DNA of 64,000 nt from assembly GCF_016597725.1 (NCBI RefSeq), contig NZ_VCGY01000001.1, positions 620,001-684,000 of the forward strand. Direction: 5' to 3'. Of this stretch, positions 20,701 to 28,669 are shown piece by piece (position 1 is the stretch's first letter; the number at the start of each line of letters is the position of its first letter). The translations under genes and the position numbers were made by a program. Below the pieces are notes generated by a model. The model was not told the DNA's origin. It saw only the letters and a program-made list of their open reading frames with translations, and made no database searches. Source of the stretch: Marinobacter sp. 1-4A. GTDB taxonomy: Bacteria; Pseudomonadota; Gammaproteobacteria; Pseudomonadales; Oleiphilaceae.

Positions 20701-21353
20701 TCTTGGACAAAGGCAAGATCACCTCGCATCAGTAATCTAGCGTACAGCGCCAAATCGTTTACGGAGGTTATCAGCCGATTATTAAGCGCACTCAGATGCG
20801 GATAAGCTCCTATTAAATCACTTCTGCGAGCCATGAACGTACTAGGCTCCCCGATAAAATTAATCGGAAACACCCTCAAAAACTCAAGCACATCCTTACC
20901 CAAAAGCCGGGAGTCCTGATCGAACGGAACCAGATTAAATAGGCGGTCACTCAACTCTTTGCCAGACTCGTCGATTAGCTTCCTTCTTGATGAAGCTAAT
21001 ACGACACCTGGCTTATCCAGCGCTTCGCGTAATCTAAGCACGCAGTTTTCAACCAGAACATCGTCGTCATTCAGAAATTTTATATATTCCCCTTTGCTTA
21101 GTCTGACCCCATAGTCCATGCCTACGAGCCCACCTAGCTGCGTGGCAGACTTGACGTACCGAATGCGAGTATCTGGGTAATCCGCTACAGCTTCAGCAAT
21201 AGAGTTGTCAGCACAATCATCCATGACCAATATTTCAAAGCTATCTAGTTCGCGTTGGGCAAAAACTGAATCAATCGCCTCGCGAACGAAAGTGGCTTTG
21301 AACGCCGTTATAATAAAGCTCACGTCCAGCATTTCAGTTCTCTGACGAGTCAT
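17730..21353 (-). CDS. Giant multidomain glycosyltransferase (GT2-GT2-like-GT2-GT4)
   Basis: A 1207-residue cytosolic enzyme with at least three recognisable transferase modules. A GT2 domain at about 7-235 starts DVSFIITAFK and has LNDDD as the DxD-type site. A degenerate module spans about 330-570. A second GT2 spans about 590-830 (VSIIIPTKDQ, NNDTG, YNDIDFC). A GT4-like C-terminal half from about 880 carries VLVHPADQWGCGHYRM, RVGWAGGIGHTGD and a SNLRLLEYGACGFPVV donor-binding segment. It overlaps the upstream methyltransferase gene by 4 bp and is the last gene of a seven-gene operon next to flagellin. It likely builds a short glycan on flagellin or LPS; substrate sugars are not deducible. 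Confidence 0.85.
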   Translation of the reverse strand: MTRQRTEMLDVSFIITAFKATFVREAIDSVFAQRELDSFEILVMDDCADNSIAEAVADYPDTRIRYVKSATQLGGLVGMDYGVRLSKGEYIKFLNDDDVLVENCVLRLREALDKPGVVLASSRRKLIDESGKELSDRLFNLVPFDQDSRLLGKDVLEFLRVFPINFIGEPSTFMARRSDLIGAYPHLSALNNRLITSVNDLALYARLLMRGDLAFVQEQLSCFRIHSGQNQRHASAQTLGENGRKAFLAQIDAMLGGEVRSEGAVQVKPLWKQSAAFKSVSFKNFYQKAGSIDDAALTAFSDLERRVQECERTDGVIGLDSWYGQRELPIPIARKLEVLASQQSLCLILIDATPETYNLNISILAFRIARYYCPSLTCVVLTPDEAFYRKELFQDVQFIQYNRGEAAAALNQFVIGVVEADWVVIARTPAELTPAGLPLLLAELESSGQALDAAYGDELLEHNGKTESGFFRSGLNLDLLLSSPADMSRHWIFRHSTVQALGGFSEADESAFELDYILRLLEEKGFGCIGRSDEPLFLLHSGTQSFDLGNYVPVIQKHLERRGYATARVAQGLASSSLRVNYSHPTTPFVSIIIPTKDQLHLVQTCVESILEKTAYSHYEILIVDNNSETPQAKAWLKGIEDMALSNLRVLRYPKPFNFSAINNYAVQHAKGDYVLLLNNDTGIIQADWLDAMMNHAQRPEVGIVGAKLLFPNGRVQHAGVVIGMRGAAEHICIDAEANDPGYMNRLVVDQNYSAVTAACMLVRKSVYEHVGGLDEEAFAVSYNDIDFCLKVGQAGFLTVWTPHALVMHVANASQTSVDKTVQEKKVKRFEREQETMFERWLPYMANDPAFNRSLSLRTSGFEVDHRTELNWQPQKVLGLPTVLVHPADQWGCGHYRMMQPLESMKAQGVAGGMIASDWLTVPEMARLDPDVAIYQRQITDEAIASMKQVRRFLKKPVVYELDDYLPNLPLKSAYRKNMPKDILKSLRRSLKHVDRFVVSTHPLAEAFKGIHPDIRVVENRLPLDWWQDLNSLRRQSDKPRVGWAGGIGHTGDLELVEAVVRDLTEEVDWVFFGMCPDALRPFVKEVHEGVDIALYPKKLASMNLDLAIAPLEDNLFNRCKSNLRLLEYGACGFPVVCSDVEPYRLHNLPVTKVKNRYKDWLDATRMHLSDLDETARQGDELKSVILRDWMLEGENLQQWLRAWTKF

Positions 21354-22411
21354 ACGTTGCTCATCTCAGGTTTTTTGACGACATAAAGAACACTTTCTTT
21401 CTTCAATCCAAGCGATTGGTAAGTCGCTGCACCGAAATAGCTGACATCTAGTAGACTGACTTCAAACCCGGCACCGCGCACTCGCGACACAAAGCTCTCA
21501 CGATTGTACAGTCGGACGTGATCTCCTTGCCCAAACCTACGCCATCGTTCCGACTCACGACTTTCTTCGGGGCCCTCATCAATCTCATCAAGCCCAGAGA
21601 TAATTGGCACCATCAGCAGTGATATACAACCAGGTCGCAAGATTCTGAAGAGCTCAGCAATAGCTTTGCGATCATCAATGACGTGCTCTAAAACATGACT
21701 GCACACAAAAAAGTCTACGCTATTCGTGCTAAACGGCAGGCTCATCAAGTCAACTTGATGATCAACACCGCCCATTGCAAAGTCCGCAGTCTGGTAGTCA
21801 GTGAATCCAATAGATTCCATCCAGCGTGAAAAGCCGGGTTCTGGCGCAAAGTGCATAACCTTTGCTTTACGGCTCAACTCTTGCCGACAAAGCACTGATG
21901 ATACCCAATAGGCATACAAACGCTCACGATCAGACGCCCCACACCCTATGCAGGTGTATGTCTCATGAGCCGTCATTTCTCCACGCCCAAAATGCTTAAA
22001 ACCATGCTCCGCTGCATGCTTACGATAAAACTCTGGCAATGCCTGAAACCCCTTATCCGCAGAACCGCATAAGGGACAAAATGTCCGAGAGAGCTGCCTC
22101 GCGACCTCCTCCTCGGGCAACCTCTCCGACTGCATAGCAACCGCCTTGCTGTCTTTCATTACTTCGATCAAGTTATCTATAATCAGCTTTGACGCAAGCG
22201 CCTGAAGCTCAGAGGCCTCTTGAAACTTCCCAATTGCTGCCTCGAAATCACCTTTTTTGAAATGAGCAACAGCAATGTCGTTCGACAAGGCATCATAACT
22301 ACCAATACGAGACTCCACTGCTATCAAAACTTCAGCAGCTCGCTTGAAATTTCCGGCTTCAAATTCTTTGTAAGCCTCAGCTTTCATGTGCCCGATATCT
22401 GGTTCATTCAT
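21350..22411 (-). CDS. SAM-dependent methyltransferase with N-terminal TPR-like region and CxxC pairs
   Basis: A 353-residue protein. Residues about 8-75 look like two TPR-like helices (AYKEFEAGNFKRAAEVL). A zinc-ribbon-like pair follows (CPLCG near 118 and CIGCG near 160). A class I methyltransferase domain spans about 185-310 (VDLMSLPFSTNSVDFFVCSHVLEHV, then the ILRPGG-like ELFRILRPGC). The first SAM-binding glycine loop is unusual (MHFAPEPGFS). It overlaps the giant glycosyltransferase by 4 bp. Methylation of a sugar in the adjacent glycan is a reasonable inference, paralleling the methyltransferase genes in viosamine-type flagellin glycan islands. Confidence 0.8.
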   Translation of the reverse strand: MNEPDIGHMKAEAYKEFEAGNFKRAAEVLIAVESRIGSYDALSNDIAVAHFKKGDFEAAIGKFQEASELQALASKLIIDNLIEVMKDSKAVAMQSERLPEEEVARQLSRTFCPLCGSADKGFQALPEFYRKHAAEHGFKHFGRGEMTAHETYTCIGCGASDRERLYAYWVSSVLCRQELSRKAKVMHFAPEPGFSRWMESIGFTDYQTADFAMGGVDHQVDLMSLPFSTNSVDFFVCSHVLEHVIDDRKAIAELFRILRPGCISLLMVPIISGLDEIDEGPEESRESERWRRFGQGDHVRLYNRESFVSRVRGAGFEVSLLDVSYFGAATYQSLGLKKESVLYVVKKPEMSNV

Positions 22412-22428
22412 ACCCTAACCTTATTGTC

Positions 22429-23094
22429 TTATGTCCCAGTCTGTACGGAACTACTACAGCGATTGAGAAAGTTCAACACTGCCCCAGCCTGAGCCTCCGA
22501 AAACCGCCCATTACACGTTACGAAAACCGAAACCGGTTTTGTGATCCCATAGCTACTTCGGACGTTTCTAGCCCTTTCTGCATCTTCGTCTGAATCAAAC
22601 AGTAACACCGACCCACCGCCTTCCGTAGGTAGAGGCAATATCAGTGGCAAAGGATAGGAGGCGAATTTGCCAACAAAAGGGGAGAAGCGCCACCAGCTTG
22701 AACACACTTCAGATATAACAGTATAACTATTTGAACCACCCCGAAATTGATCCACGCCTGAACTCTGAATCGCCCGATAGAAGACATCGGATTCTTCAGA
22801 GTACATTTCCATTTCTTTTATTGCGCAGACCTCGAGGCCACATAAGGCTCCCATGTGCATCAGCCTCGGACTATAGTCCTGTGGGTTACAAACCAGTCTC
22901 CGCTGGCCTTCCTTACGCATCGCAATCAGTGAAACTAACAAGGCGAGCTCGACACTTCCCACCAGCACTGCATTGCGAACACCGAACCACCCTGATAGTT
23001 TCGTCTCCAAAGCACGGGCTAAAGGCCCATGATTGGTAAAATACTGATTCTTCAGAATCTCATTGACGACAGCATGGACATCATAGGTTTCCAT
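22429..23094 (-). CDS. Truncated DegT/DnrJ/EryC1-like protein lacking the PLP lysine region
   Basis: A 221-residue product. Its first 60 residues align by eye with sugar aminotransferases of the DegT family (NQYFTNHGPLARALETKL, VLVGSVELALLVSLIA). The C-terminal 30 residues resemble the family's GRFSEAQAGAVLNFL segment. The middle is short, and the SxHxxK motif that carries the pyridoxal-phosphate lysine is absent. It cannot be a normal aminotransferase; it could be a scaffold or partner of the full-length enzyme encoded 1 bp upstream, or a decaying duplicate. The frame is open and the operon spacing is tight, which argues against simple decay. Confidence 0.6.
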   Translation of the reverse strand: METYDVHAVVNEILKNQYFTNHGPLARALETKLSGWFGVRNAVLVGSVELALLVSLIAMRKEGQRRLVCNPQDYSPRLMHMGALCGLEVCAIKEMEMYSEESDVFYRAIQSSGVDQFRGGSNSYTVISEVCSSWWRFSPFVGKFASYPLPLILPLPTEGGGSVLLFDSDEDAERARNVRSSYGITKPVSVFVTCNGRFSEAQAGAVLNFLNRCSSSVQTGT

Positions 23095-23095
23095 T

Positions 23096-24235
23096 CTAGC
23101 CCCCGCTATCCATTAACAGACTCTTCTCGATCACATCAACCACGCTTGGCACATCACCCTCCCTCATTCGGAACCCACAAGGTAAGTTAATAAGCCGTGC
23201 GGCAACACTATCAGTTACGGGCAGAGTTTCAGGACATGAAACAGGAAACTCATAGGAACGGGTATGTAGCGGCGGTGAGTAGTGAGCTCTCGCCAACATG
23301 CCGTTTTGATTCAGTTGCTGAACCAAGCGATCCCTAGAGCACAGGCTCTTGCCTGTCAGTTCAGCGACGATATTCTTAAATGAAGTCTGCTCTGCTTCAT
23401 CAAACTCTCTCAGTCTAATGCCGGGAACGGTTTTTAGCCGCTCCTGATACGCCCTATAAATACGCTGGTTATGGCTCACATTTAGGTCAATTTCATCCAG
23501 CCCAGCAAGAGCAAAAGCAGCATGCAGATCCGGCATTTCCGATGGCATCCAGCTACCCGGCTCTAGCAACGAAGCGGTTGTCGCGTCATGGGTTCTGAAA
23601 CGGCGAAGGCGAGCCACAAACTCTGGATCATCTGAGCAAACGTAGCCACCCTCGAGCCCATTTATGAGCTTACTGGCATGAAGGGAAAATACCTCTGCAC
23701 CTCCGAGAGAACCAACTCTCCGACCTTCACAGGTTTCGTGTACAGACTCGACGGCATCAAAAACAATGGGAACCCGGTGATCGTGCGCAATTCCTTGAAG
23801 TGTGCCCACATCACAACAGTTAACAATGGGATGCACTGCCAGAATGGCTCCAGTCTTTGAACTTATTGCACGCTCAACTGCTTTCGGCGAAATAGCCAGT
23901 GTTGCGGGGTCTACATCAACAAAACGAGGCGTTTTGCCAGCCCAAAACACCACGTCAGCCAACCGTCTGTAGGTAAAGGAGGGAATAATAACTTCTGGTG
24001 CACTCAAAGCTTTAAGGCGCAGACATGCAACCAAAGACCAAAACCCTGTAGCAAAAGCAACGCAATGCTTAGAGTGGTGGTACTCACAGAGACGCTGTTC
24101 CAGCAGCGCAACCAGAACGCCAGGTCGCGAGTGTCCACCTTTTGCCATCCATAAATCGACATAACCGAGAACTCGGTGTTTATCGGGCTCGTACAGATTC
24201 GACGTTGAGAGAAAATGGCTTGACTCTCCCACCAT
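23096..24235 (-). CDS. DegT/DnrJ/EryC1 family sugar aminotransferase
   Basis: A PLP-dependent aminotransferase that typically adds an amino group to a nucleotide-linked keto sugar; 379 residues, normal length. It has the PLP-lysine motif SLHASKLINGLEGG near residue 195, the FDAVESVHE cofactor Asp region, and the ISPKAVERAISSKTGAILAVHP segment. The PLP-lysine motif differs slightly from the usual SFHxxK (SLHASK). It overlaps the upstream methyltransferase gene by 1 bp and abuts the truncated homologue downstream. It belongs to the glycan operon 26790-17730. The specific keto sugar is unknown. Confidence 0.85.
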   Translation of the reverse strand: MVGESSHFLSTSNLYEPDKHRVLGYVDLWMAKGGHSRPGVLVALLEQRLCEYHHSKHCVAFATGFWSLVACLRLKALSAPEVIIPSFTYRRLADVVFWAGKTPRFVDVDPATLAISPKAVERAISSKTGAILAVHPIVNCCDVGTLQGIAHDHRVPIVFDAVESVHETCEGRRVGSLGGAEVFSLHASKLINGLEGGYVCSDDPEFVARLRRFRTHDATTASLLEPGSWMPSEMPDLHAAFALAGLDEIDLNVSHNQRIYRAYQERLKTVPGIRLREFDEAEQTSFKNIVAELTGKSLCSRDRLVQQLNQNGMLARAHYSPPLHTRSYEFPVSCPETLPVTDSVAARLINLPCGFRMREGDVPSVVDVIEKSLLMDSGG

Positions 24236-24924
24236 TATGGCCTTTTTAACAGCACATCAAATCGATACTCGGCACCATAAAAAGACTCAGGCATCGTTAA
24301 AATGTCAACGTCATATCCGGACATGTTGCCGATCCTGATGAACTCCTCCGGCGCCCACCAAATCCCAATGGCTGACTCTGGATCGTCAAGGAGGTATTGC
24401 TCAACGTTTCGACGCTTAAAAAACGCAGCAGCTTTACTACGATGAGGTATGTTGCCAATAAAAATCCGCTTACAAGAGGAGTATCGGCTCGAAAGTGTCG
24501 AGACAAGGTGTTCGACATCGGCAGCGGCAAGATACGAAATGACCCCATAGATTACTACTTTGTCTATCTTTTCTGGGTACTCAAACGCGCTTGCAAACGC
24601 TACCGCGTCGTCACAGTAATAATGGGTTTTACCTGCATGTGAAAAAAACTCTCTAGCCACCCCAATTAGGTAGTCCGAAAAGTCAACCCCGAAATACTGC
24701 TGAACACTTCCAAAAAGATAACTAGCCAGCGCTGCATTTCCACAACCAAGATCAAGGAGCCTCTCATCTGAACGCAAATCGAGCGAGCTCTGTATTTGAT
24801 CGACAATCATTCTAATATCATGGTCGCTGACAGGTTTTCCATTCACTGTCCTCTTGATTTGCTCCCAGAAAGCATCACGATCAAACTGCTTGGGGTATTC
24901 TTTGTGAAGGTAGTCAGCACTCAT
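24235..24924 (-). CDS. SAM-dependent methyltransferase
   Basis: A 229-residue class I methyltransferase. The glycine-rich SAM loop LLDLGCGNAALASYL lies near residue 57, followed by an acidic FGVDFSDYLIGVA strand end and the DKVVIYGVISYL motif IV. It overlaps the upstream WbqC-like gene by 11 bp and the downstream aminotransferase by 1 bp. It probably methylates a sugar or an amino sugar in the glycan encoded by this operon. No substrate can be assigned from sequence. Confidence 0.82.
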   Translation of the reverse strand: MSADYLHKEYPKQFDRDAFWEQIKRTVNGKPVSDHDIRMIVDQIQSSLDLRSDERLLDLGCGNAALASYLFGSVQQYFGVDFSDYLIGVAREFFSHAGKTHYYCDDAVAFASAFEYPEKIDKVVIYGVISYLAAADVEHLVSTLSSRYSSCKRIFIGNIPHRSKAAAFFKRRNVEQYLLDDPESAIGIWWAPEEFIRIGNMSGYDVDILTMPESFYGAEYRFDVLLKRP

Positions 24925-25660
24925 TAAAAGCCCCTGAACATGAGTGAATTGAGAAGTCTTCGTTCAACATGCTTTTGAGGGTATCGGAGGCACACCACAT
25001 CATCGCATCAAGAATCGATAAGTTCGGTACATAATCGTATGGGCCCTGACGATACTCTCGAATACGTGTTTCCAGAAAACGAAGCTCGATACCCGCTTCT
25101 AAAAACTCCAATGGGTCAAAGAGGCTTTTTCCTCCCATGGGGTTGAGGTATTCGGTCGCGCCCAGTGCTTCAGAGATTCTCAACGCCCACTGACCGGAAT
25201 GCACCACACTCTCAATACCAATACCAAGATCAAGATCAGAATAGACCACAATTCGTGTCTTCACCCCAAGGTAATCCGCGAGTAGTCGAAGGGAGTTAAC
25301 TAAGAAAGCAGACAATCGGCAGCCCTGATAACTTAGAGCGTCCTTGAAAACCGCCATCACCTCCTGATAATGGGGTGCGGCTCGATAATGGGTCAACTTA
25401 CCAACTAGGCTCATCCGCCAATCCGCATTCTCATCAATATCTATCTGATCGATAAAGTCAAAGCGCCCTCGTTTGCTCAAAGGTACAGTGAGATACTGCC
25501 ACCCCTTCTCGGGATCTGGGTGGAGGATTCGGTTTCTATTCACCCAACCTTTATTCACAAACTGACAGTGATCGAATACTACCCAGAGATCTGCCTGCGC
25601 TAGTAATTGAAAGTATCCCGGATAAGGGAAAAAATAAGGCTGCATTATGGCCAGCTTCAT
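24914..25660 (-). CDS. WbqC-like family protein
   Basis: A 248-residue member of the WbqC family (PF08889), found in many O-antigen and glycan clusters and often thought to act with aminotransferases in modified amino-sugar synthesis. The diagnostic N-terminus is present: AIMQPYFFPYPGYFQLL, then VVFDHCQFVNKGWVNRN, then WQYLTVPL. The NPMGGKSLFD segment is also typical. It overlaps the upstream aminotransferase by 4 bp (ATGA). The pairing of a DegT aminotransferase with WbqC is recurrent in surface glycan loci and supports an acylated or modified amino sugar here. Confidence 0.9.
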   Translation of the reverse strand: MKLAIMQPYFFPYPGYFQLLAQADLWVVFDHCQFVNKGWVNRNRILHPDPEKGWQYLTVPLSKRGRFDFIDQIDIDENADWRMSLVGKLTHYRAAPHYQEVMAVFKDALSYQGCRLSAFLVNSLRLLADYLGVKTRIVVYSDLDLGIGIESVVHSGQWALRISEALGATEYLNPMGGKSLFDPLEFLEAGIELRFLETRIREYRQGPYDYVPNLSILDAMMWCASDTLKSMLNEDFSIHSCSGAFNEC

Positions 25661-26790
25661 TCTTTGCTCCCATATCTACCAGTACTTTTGTTAACCACGT
25701 CATGCAGGCAATCAATAATCCGAGCGAAGTCGTGTTCACTCAAATCGCTATAGATAGGAAGGCACAAGATACGCTCTGCAACCGATGAGGCACGCTCATA
25801 GAAAGCTGAAGAATCAAAGTACATTGGAAAATCTGAAACGAGAGGATAGAAATAACGACGCACTAAAACTCGCCGCTCTCGAAAGTCGTCATAGAGCTCA
25901 TCTCGCGAAACTGGAAACTCGTCTTGCACAAGCACCGGACAATACGAATAGTTCCACTGTGTATCCAATGGCTCGTCCATTAATTTCAAACCAGCAATAC
26001 CCGCTAATGCGGCTTGGTACTTTTGGTAGACCCGCCGTCTGGCCAAAATATCTTCATCAATCTTATCCAACTGCAAGAGGCCAAGAGCAGCTTGGAACTC
26101 ATTCATCTTGCCATTAATGCCAGGCGCGACAACGGTAGTTTCATTTGCAAAGCCGAAGTTCTTTAGATAGTCCACTCGCTGTTTCGTTTCTTTATCCTTG
26201 AGGATTAAAGCACCTCCCTCAAAGGTATTAAAAACTTTAGTAGCATGAAAACTAAGCACCGAAATATCGCCAGCATCGAGAAGACTGCTGCGCTTATGAC
26301 GTACCGCAAAAGCATGTGCAGCATCATAAATAACATGCAAACCATGGAGATCGGCTATACGCTGTATTTCACTTACGTTTGCTGGCGTTCCGTAACAGTG
26401 AACAGGGAGAATAGCTGTTGTTTCTGGCGTTATCGCCGCTTCGATTTTCGAAGCATCCATATTGAAACCGTCAGGCTCAATATCCACAAACACCGGCTTC
26501 AATTTATTCCAAAGCAGCGCATGGGGCGTCGCTGCAAACGTATAGGGGGTTGTGATAACTTCTCCAGTAACCTCCATAGCCTGCAAAGCGGTAACCAGTG
26601 CAATTGTCCCATTGGTAAATAACGACAGATATTCAACGCCAAGATAGTCACAAAGGCGCGCCTCTAACTCCTCGTGGAAACGGCCGCCATTGGTCAAACG
26701 CCCACTTTTCCAGATTTCCTCTAAGAGCGGCTGCAACTTTTCCAAATCAGGAAGGCTAGGCCGAGTGACAGTGATCAGGTCTTCAGACAA
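25657..26790 (-). CDS. DegT/DnrJ/EryC1 aminotransferase, VioA/FdtB-like
   Basis: A 377-residue PLP-dependent sugar aminotransferase. It has the TNGTIALVTALQAM segment, TTPYTFAATPHAL, the YDAAHAFAV cofactor motif, SFHATKVFNTFEGG with the PLP lysine near residue 183, and GKMNEFQAALGLLQL. The closest remembered pattern is the group acting on dTDP-4- or 3-keto-6-deoxyglucose (VioA, FdtB). That substrate is available from the nearby rfbA/rfbB genes. It is the first gene of the seven-gene minus-strand operon and follows a sigma-70-like promoter at 26819-26847. Amino-group position (C3 or C4) is not resolved. Confidence 0.87.
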   Translation of the reverse strand: MSEDLITVTRPSLPDLEKLQPLLEEIWKSGRLTNGGRFHEELEARLCDYLGVEYLSLFTNGTIALVTALQAMEVTGEVITTPYTFAATPHALLWNKLKPVFVDIEPDGFNMDASKIEAAITPETTAILPVHCYGTPANVSEIQRIADLHGLHVIYDAAHAFAVRHKRSSLLDAGDISVLSFHATKVFNTFEGGALILKDKETKQRVDYLKNFGFANETTVVAPGINGKMNEFQAALGLLQLDKIDEDILARRRVYQKYQAALAGIAGLKLMDEPLDTQWNYSYCPVLVQDEFPVSRDELYDDFRERRVLVRRYFYPLVSDFPMYFDSSAFYERASSVAERILCLPIYSDLSEHDFARIIDCLHDVVNKSTGRYGSKE

Positions 26791-26818
26791 AGCGTAAACC
26801 CTCAGAGGAAAAATAGTA

Positions 26819-26847
26819 GTTATAAGTTAACCCCATCCTAGCAGCAA
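26819..26847 (-). promoter_or_regulatory. Sigma-70-like promoter of the glycan operon
   Basis: On the minus strand, TTGCTG (26842-26847) and TATAAC (26819-26824) are separated by 17 bases. The -10 matches five of six consensus bases and the -35 three of six. It lies 29 bp upstream of the first aminotransferase gene, back to back with the flagellin copy 2 promoter. Confidence 0.5.
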
Positions 26848-27002
26848 ATTGAAGCGTCACTCCAATGACTTTCCGCTTGATCAAATGGCGGCAATTTCTT
26901 ACCTCATGTCCCAGTCAGTTTAATGGCAACCCAATCCTCAAAACACGCAGAAAAACTCAAAGCGATGCACAACCTTCTGTAAATTATCAGTTTTTAACAA
27001 TG

Positions 27003-27018
27003 TGGCACGAGCATGGCT
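27003..27018 (+). promoter_or_regulatory. Sigma-54 (RpoN)-type promoter of flagellin copy 2
   Basis: TGGCACG, four bases, then TGGCT gives the invariant GG and GC doublets separated by exactly 10 bases. The consensus is TGGCACG-N4-TTGCW. It lies about 100 bp upstream of the flagellin start. No TAAA-N15-GCCG element was found in this gap, so this copy seems RpoN-controlled, unlike copy 1. Confidence 0.72.
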
Positions 27019-27118
27019 TTGTTTCTACCAAACGGCAAACAAACGAATTCCAGCCGGCAAAGGTTCACCACAGTTTCATGAACCTGGTTTCCGGCAATGC
27101 TGAGCAGGGAGAACAGAC

Positions 27119-28600
27119 ATGCCTCAGATTATTAACACCAACATCGCGTCGCTAAACGCTCAACGCAACCTTAATGCTTCACAGCGAGATGCAGATACAA
27201 CGCTTCAACGTCTGTCTTCCGGCTTGCGCATAAACTCCGCTAAGGACGACGCTGCGGGCTTAGCTATAGCTGAGCGCTTCAGCTCTCAAGTGCGCGGCCT
27301 CAACCAAGCGGTTCGAAACTCCAACGACGGCGTCTCTCTGGCTCAGGTGGCGGAAGGCGCACTGGGCGAATCCGGCAATATTGTGCAGCGTATGCGCGAG
27401 CTTGCTGTTCAGGCTGCCAACGCAACAAACTCGGCCTCCGACAGAAAGGCATTGCAGTCGGAAGTGAACCAACTCAAGCAGGAGCTGGAACGCATAGCGA
27501 CGACTACAGAGTTTAACGGCCTTAACCTACTTGACGGCACCTTTCAGGCGCAGAAATTTCAGGCTGGGGCTAATGAGAACCAAACGATTTCAGTGTCGAT
27601 TACAGGCACTCGAATCGACAGCCTTGCGAACAATACTCGGGACACTGTCGCTAGTGGCACAGGGACAGGCTCAATAGCAACAGCGTCAGGCACTGCTCCT
27701 ACTGAGAACAATCTCGACCCTCAAAACCTGACAATTTCCAGCTCGCTAGATGAGCAAACGGTTGCGATTACCGCTTCTGGCGCAACAGCCGAATCTATTG
27801 CCGCCGAGGTCAACAAGAAAGCTGAAACCACAGGGGTGACAGCTTCTGCAAGAACATCTGTAGACTTTGGACCACTCTCGGCTAGTGGCACCGTCACCAT
27901 GAAATTATCGACTGGTGATGGCAATGAAGCCACAGTATCTGCACAGATCTCCGATGTCACAAACATTGAAGCTCTGGCCCGTGAGATAAATGCCAGCAGC
28001 GGCAAAACCGGCATAACGGCGGAAGTCGATGGCGGCAAAATGAAGCTCATTCAAGAGAGTGGTAAAGACATTGTTATTGAGGGCTTTTCCAATAACGGTG
28101 GCGGCACCGTTGCGCTGGAGAGCTCTTCCGGAGACACCGCAACGCTCACCGACGGAGCCACCGATAGCGCGCGGATTGCTGGCGAAGTCACATTCGACTC
28201 TGCAACCAGCTTTGCTGTCTCCAGCGATGTAGGCGGCGCCACAGGGCTATTTGCAGCCACCACCGCCTATGGCTCGACAGCGGAAACACTGGCAGACATA
28301 GACATCAGCGATTTTGAAGGCGCAAGCAGTGCCATGCGAGTATTAGACTCCGCCCTTGAGACCATCAATAGCATTCGCGCAGACCTTGGTGCAGTCCAGA
28401 ATCGACTGGAATCAACTATTGCGAACCTAAGCACCACTTCAGAGAACCTCTCTGCGGCCCGGTCGCGCATTCAGGATGCGGACTTTGCAGCGGAATCTGC
28501 AAATTTGGCGCGCACACAGGTACTCCAGCAGGCAGGCCTTTCGGTATTGGCTCAGGCCAACGCTCGGCCGCAGCAGGTATTGCAGTTGTTGCAGGGATAA
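27119..28600 (+). CDS. Flagellin (copy 2, sigma-54-type promoter)
   Basis: A 493-residue filament subunit. The N-terminal D0/D1 domain begins PQIINTNIASLNAQRNLNAS and contains QRMRELAVQAANATN. The C-terminal helix contains RIQDADFAAESANLARTQ and ends ARPQQVLQLLQG. The central domain (about 175-410) is Ser/Thr/Gly-rich and variable. It shares modules with copy 1 but is clearly divergent; for example, copy 2 starts PQIINTN where copy 1 starts ALGINTN. It is divergently placed from the glycan operon, so the operon sits between two flagellins. It ends in a bidirectional terminator shared with rfbC. Confidence 0.96.
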   Translation: MPQIINTNIASLNAQRNLNASQRDADTTLQRLSSGLRINSAKDDAAGLAIAERFSSQVRGLNQAVRNSNDGVSLAQVAEGALGESGNIVQRMRELAVQAANATNSASDRKALQSEVNQLKQELERIATTTEFNGLNLLDGTFQAQKFQAGANENQTISVSITGTRIDSLANNTRDTVASGTGTGSIATASGTAPTENNLDPQNLTISSSLDEQTVAITASGATAESIAAEVNKKAETTGVTASARTSVDFGPLSASGTVTMKLSTGDGNEATVSAQISDVTNIEALAREINASSGKTGITAEVDGGKMKLIQESGKDIVIEGFSNNGGGTVALESSSGDTATLTDGATDSARIAGEVTFDSATSFAVSSDVGGATGLFAATTAYGSTAETLADIDISDFEGASSAMRVLDSALETINSIRADLGAVQNRLESTIANLSTTSENLSAARSRIQDADFAAESANLARTQVLQQAGLSVLAQANARPQQVLQLLQG

Positions 28601-28616
28601 GCGTTCAAGTAAAACC

Positions 28617-28650
28617 CCAAAAGGCCGGGCAAGTGAACCCGGCCTTTTGA
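28617..28650. terminator. Bidirectional terminator between flagellin copy 2 and rfbC
   Basis: A perfect 10-bp stem AAAGGCCGGG (28620-28629) / CCCGGCCTTT (28638-28647) has an 8-base loop, T's on the plus side and A's on the other. It lies 17 bp beyond the flagellin stop and 20 bp beyond the rfbC stop, so it serves both convergent transcripts. Confidence 0.88.
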
Positions 28651-28669
28651 GTTAAAAGAAGTTGCACCT

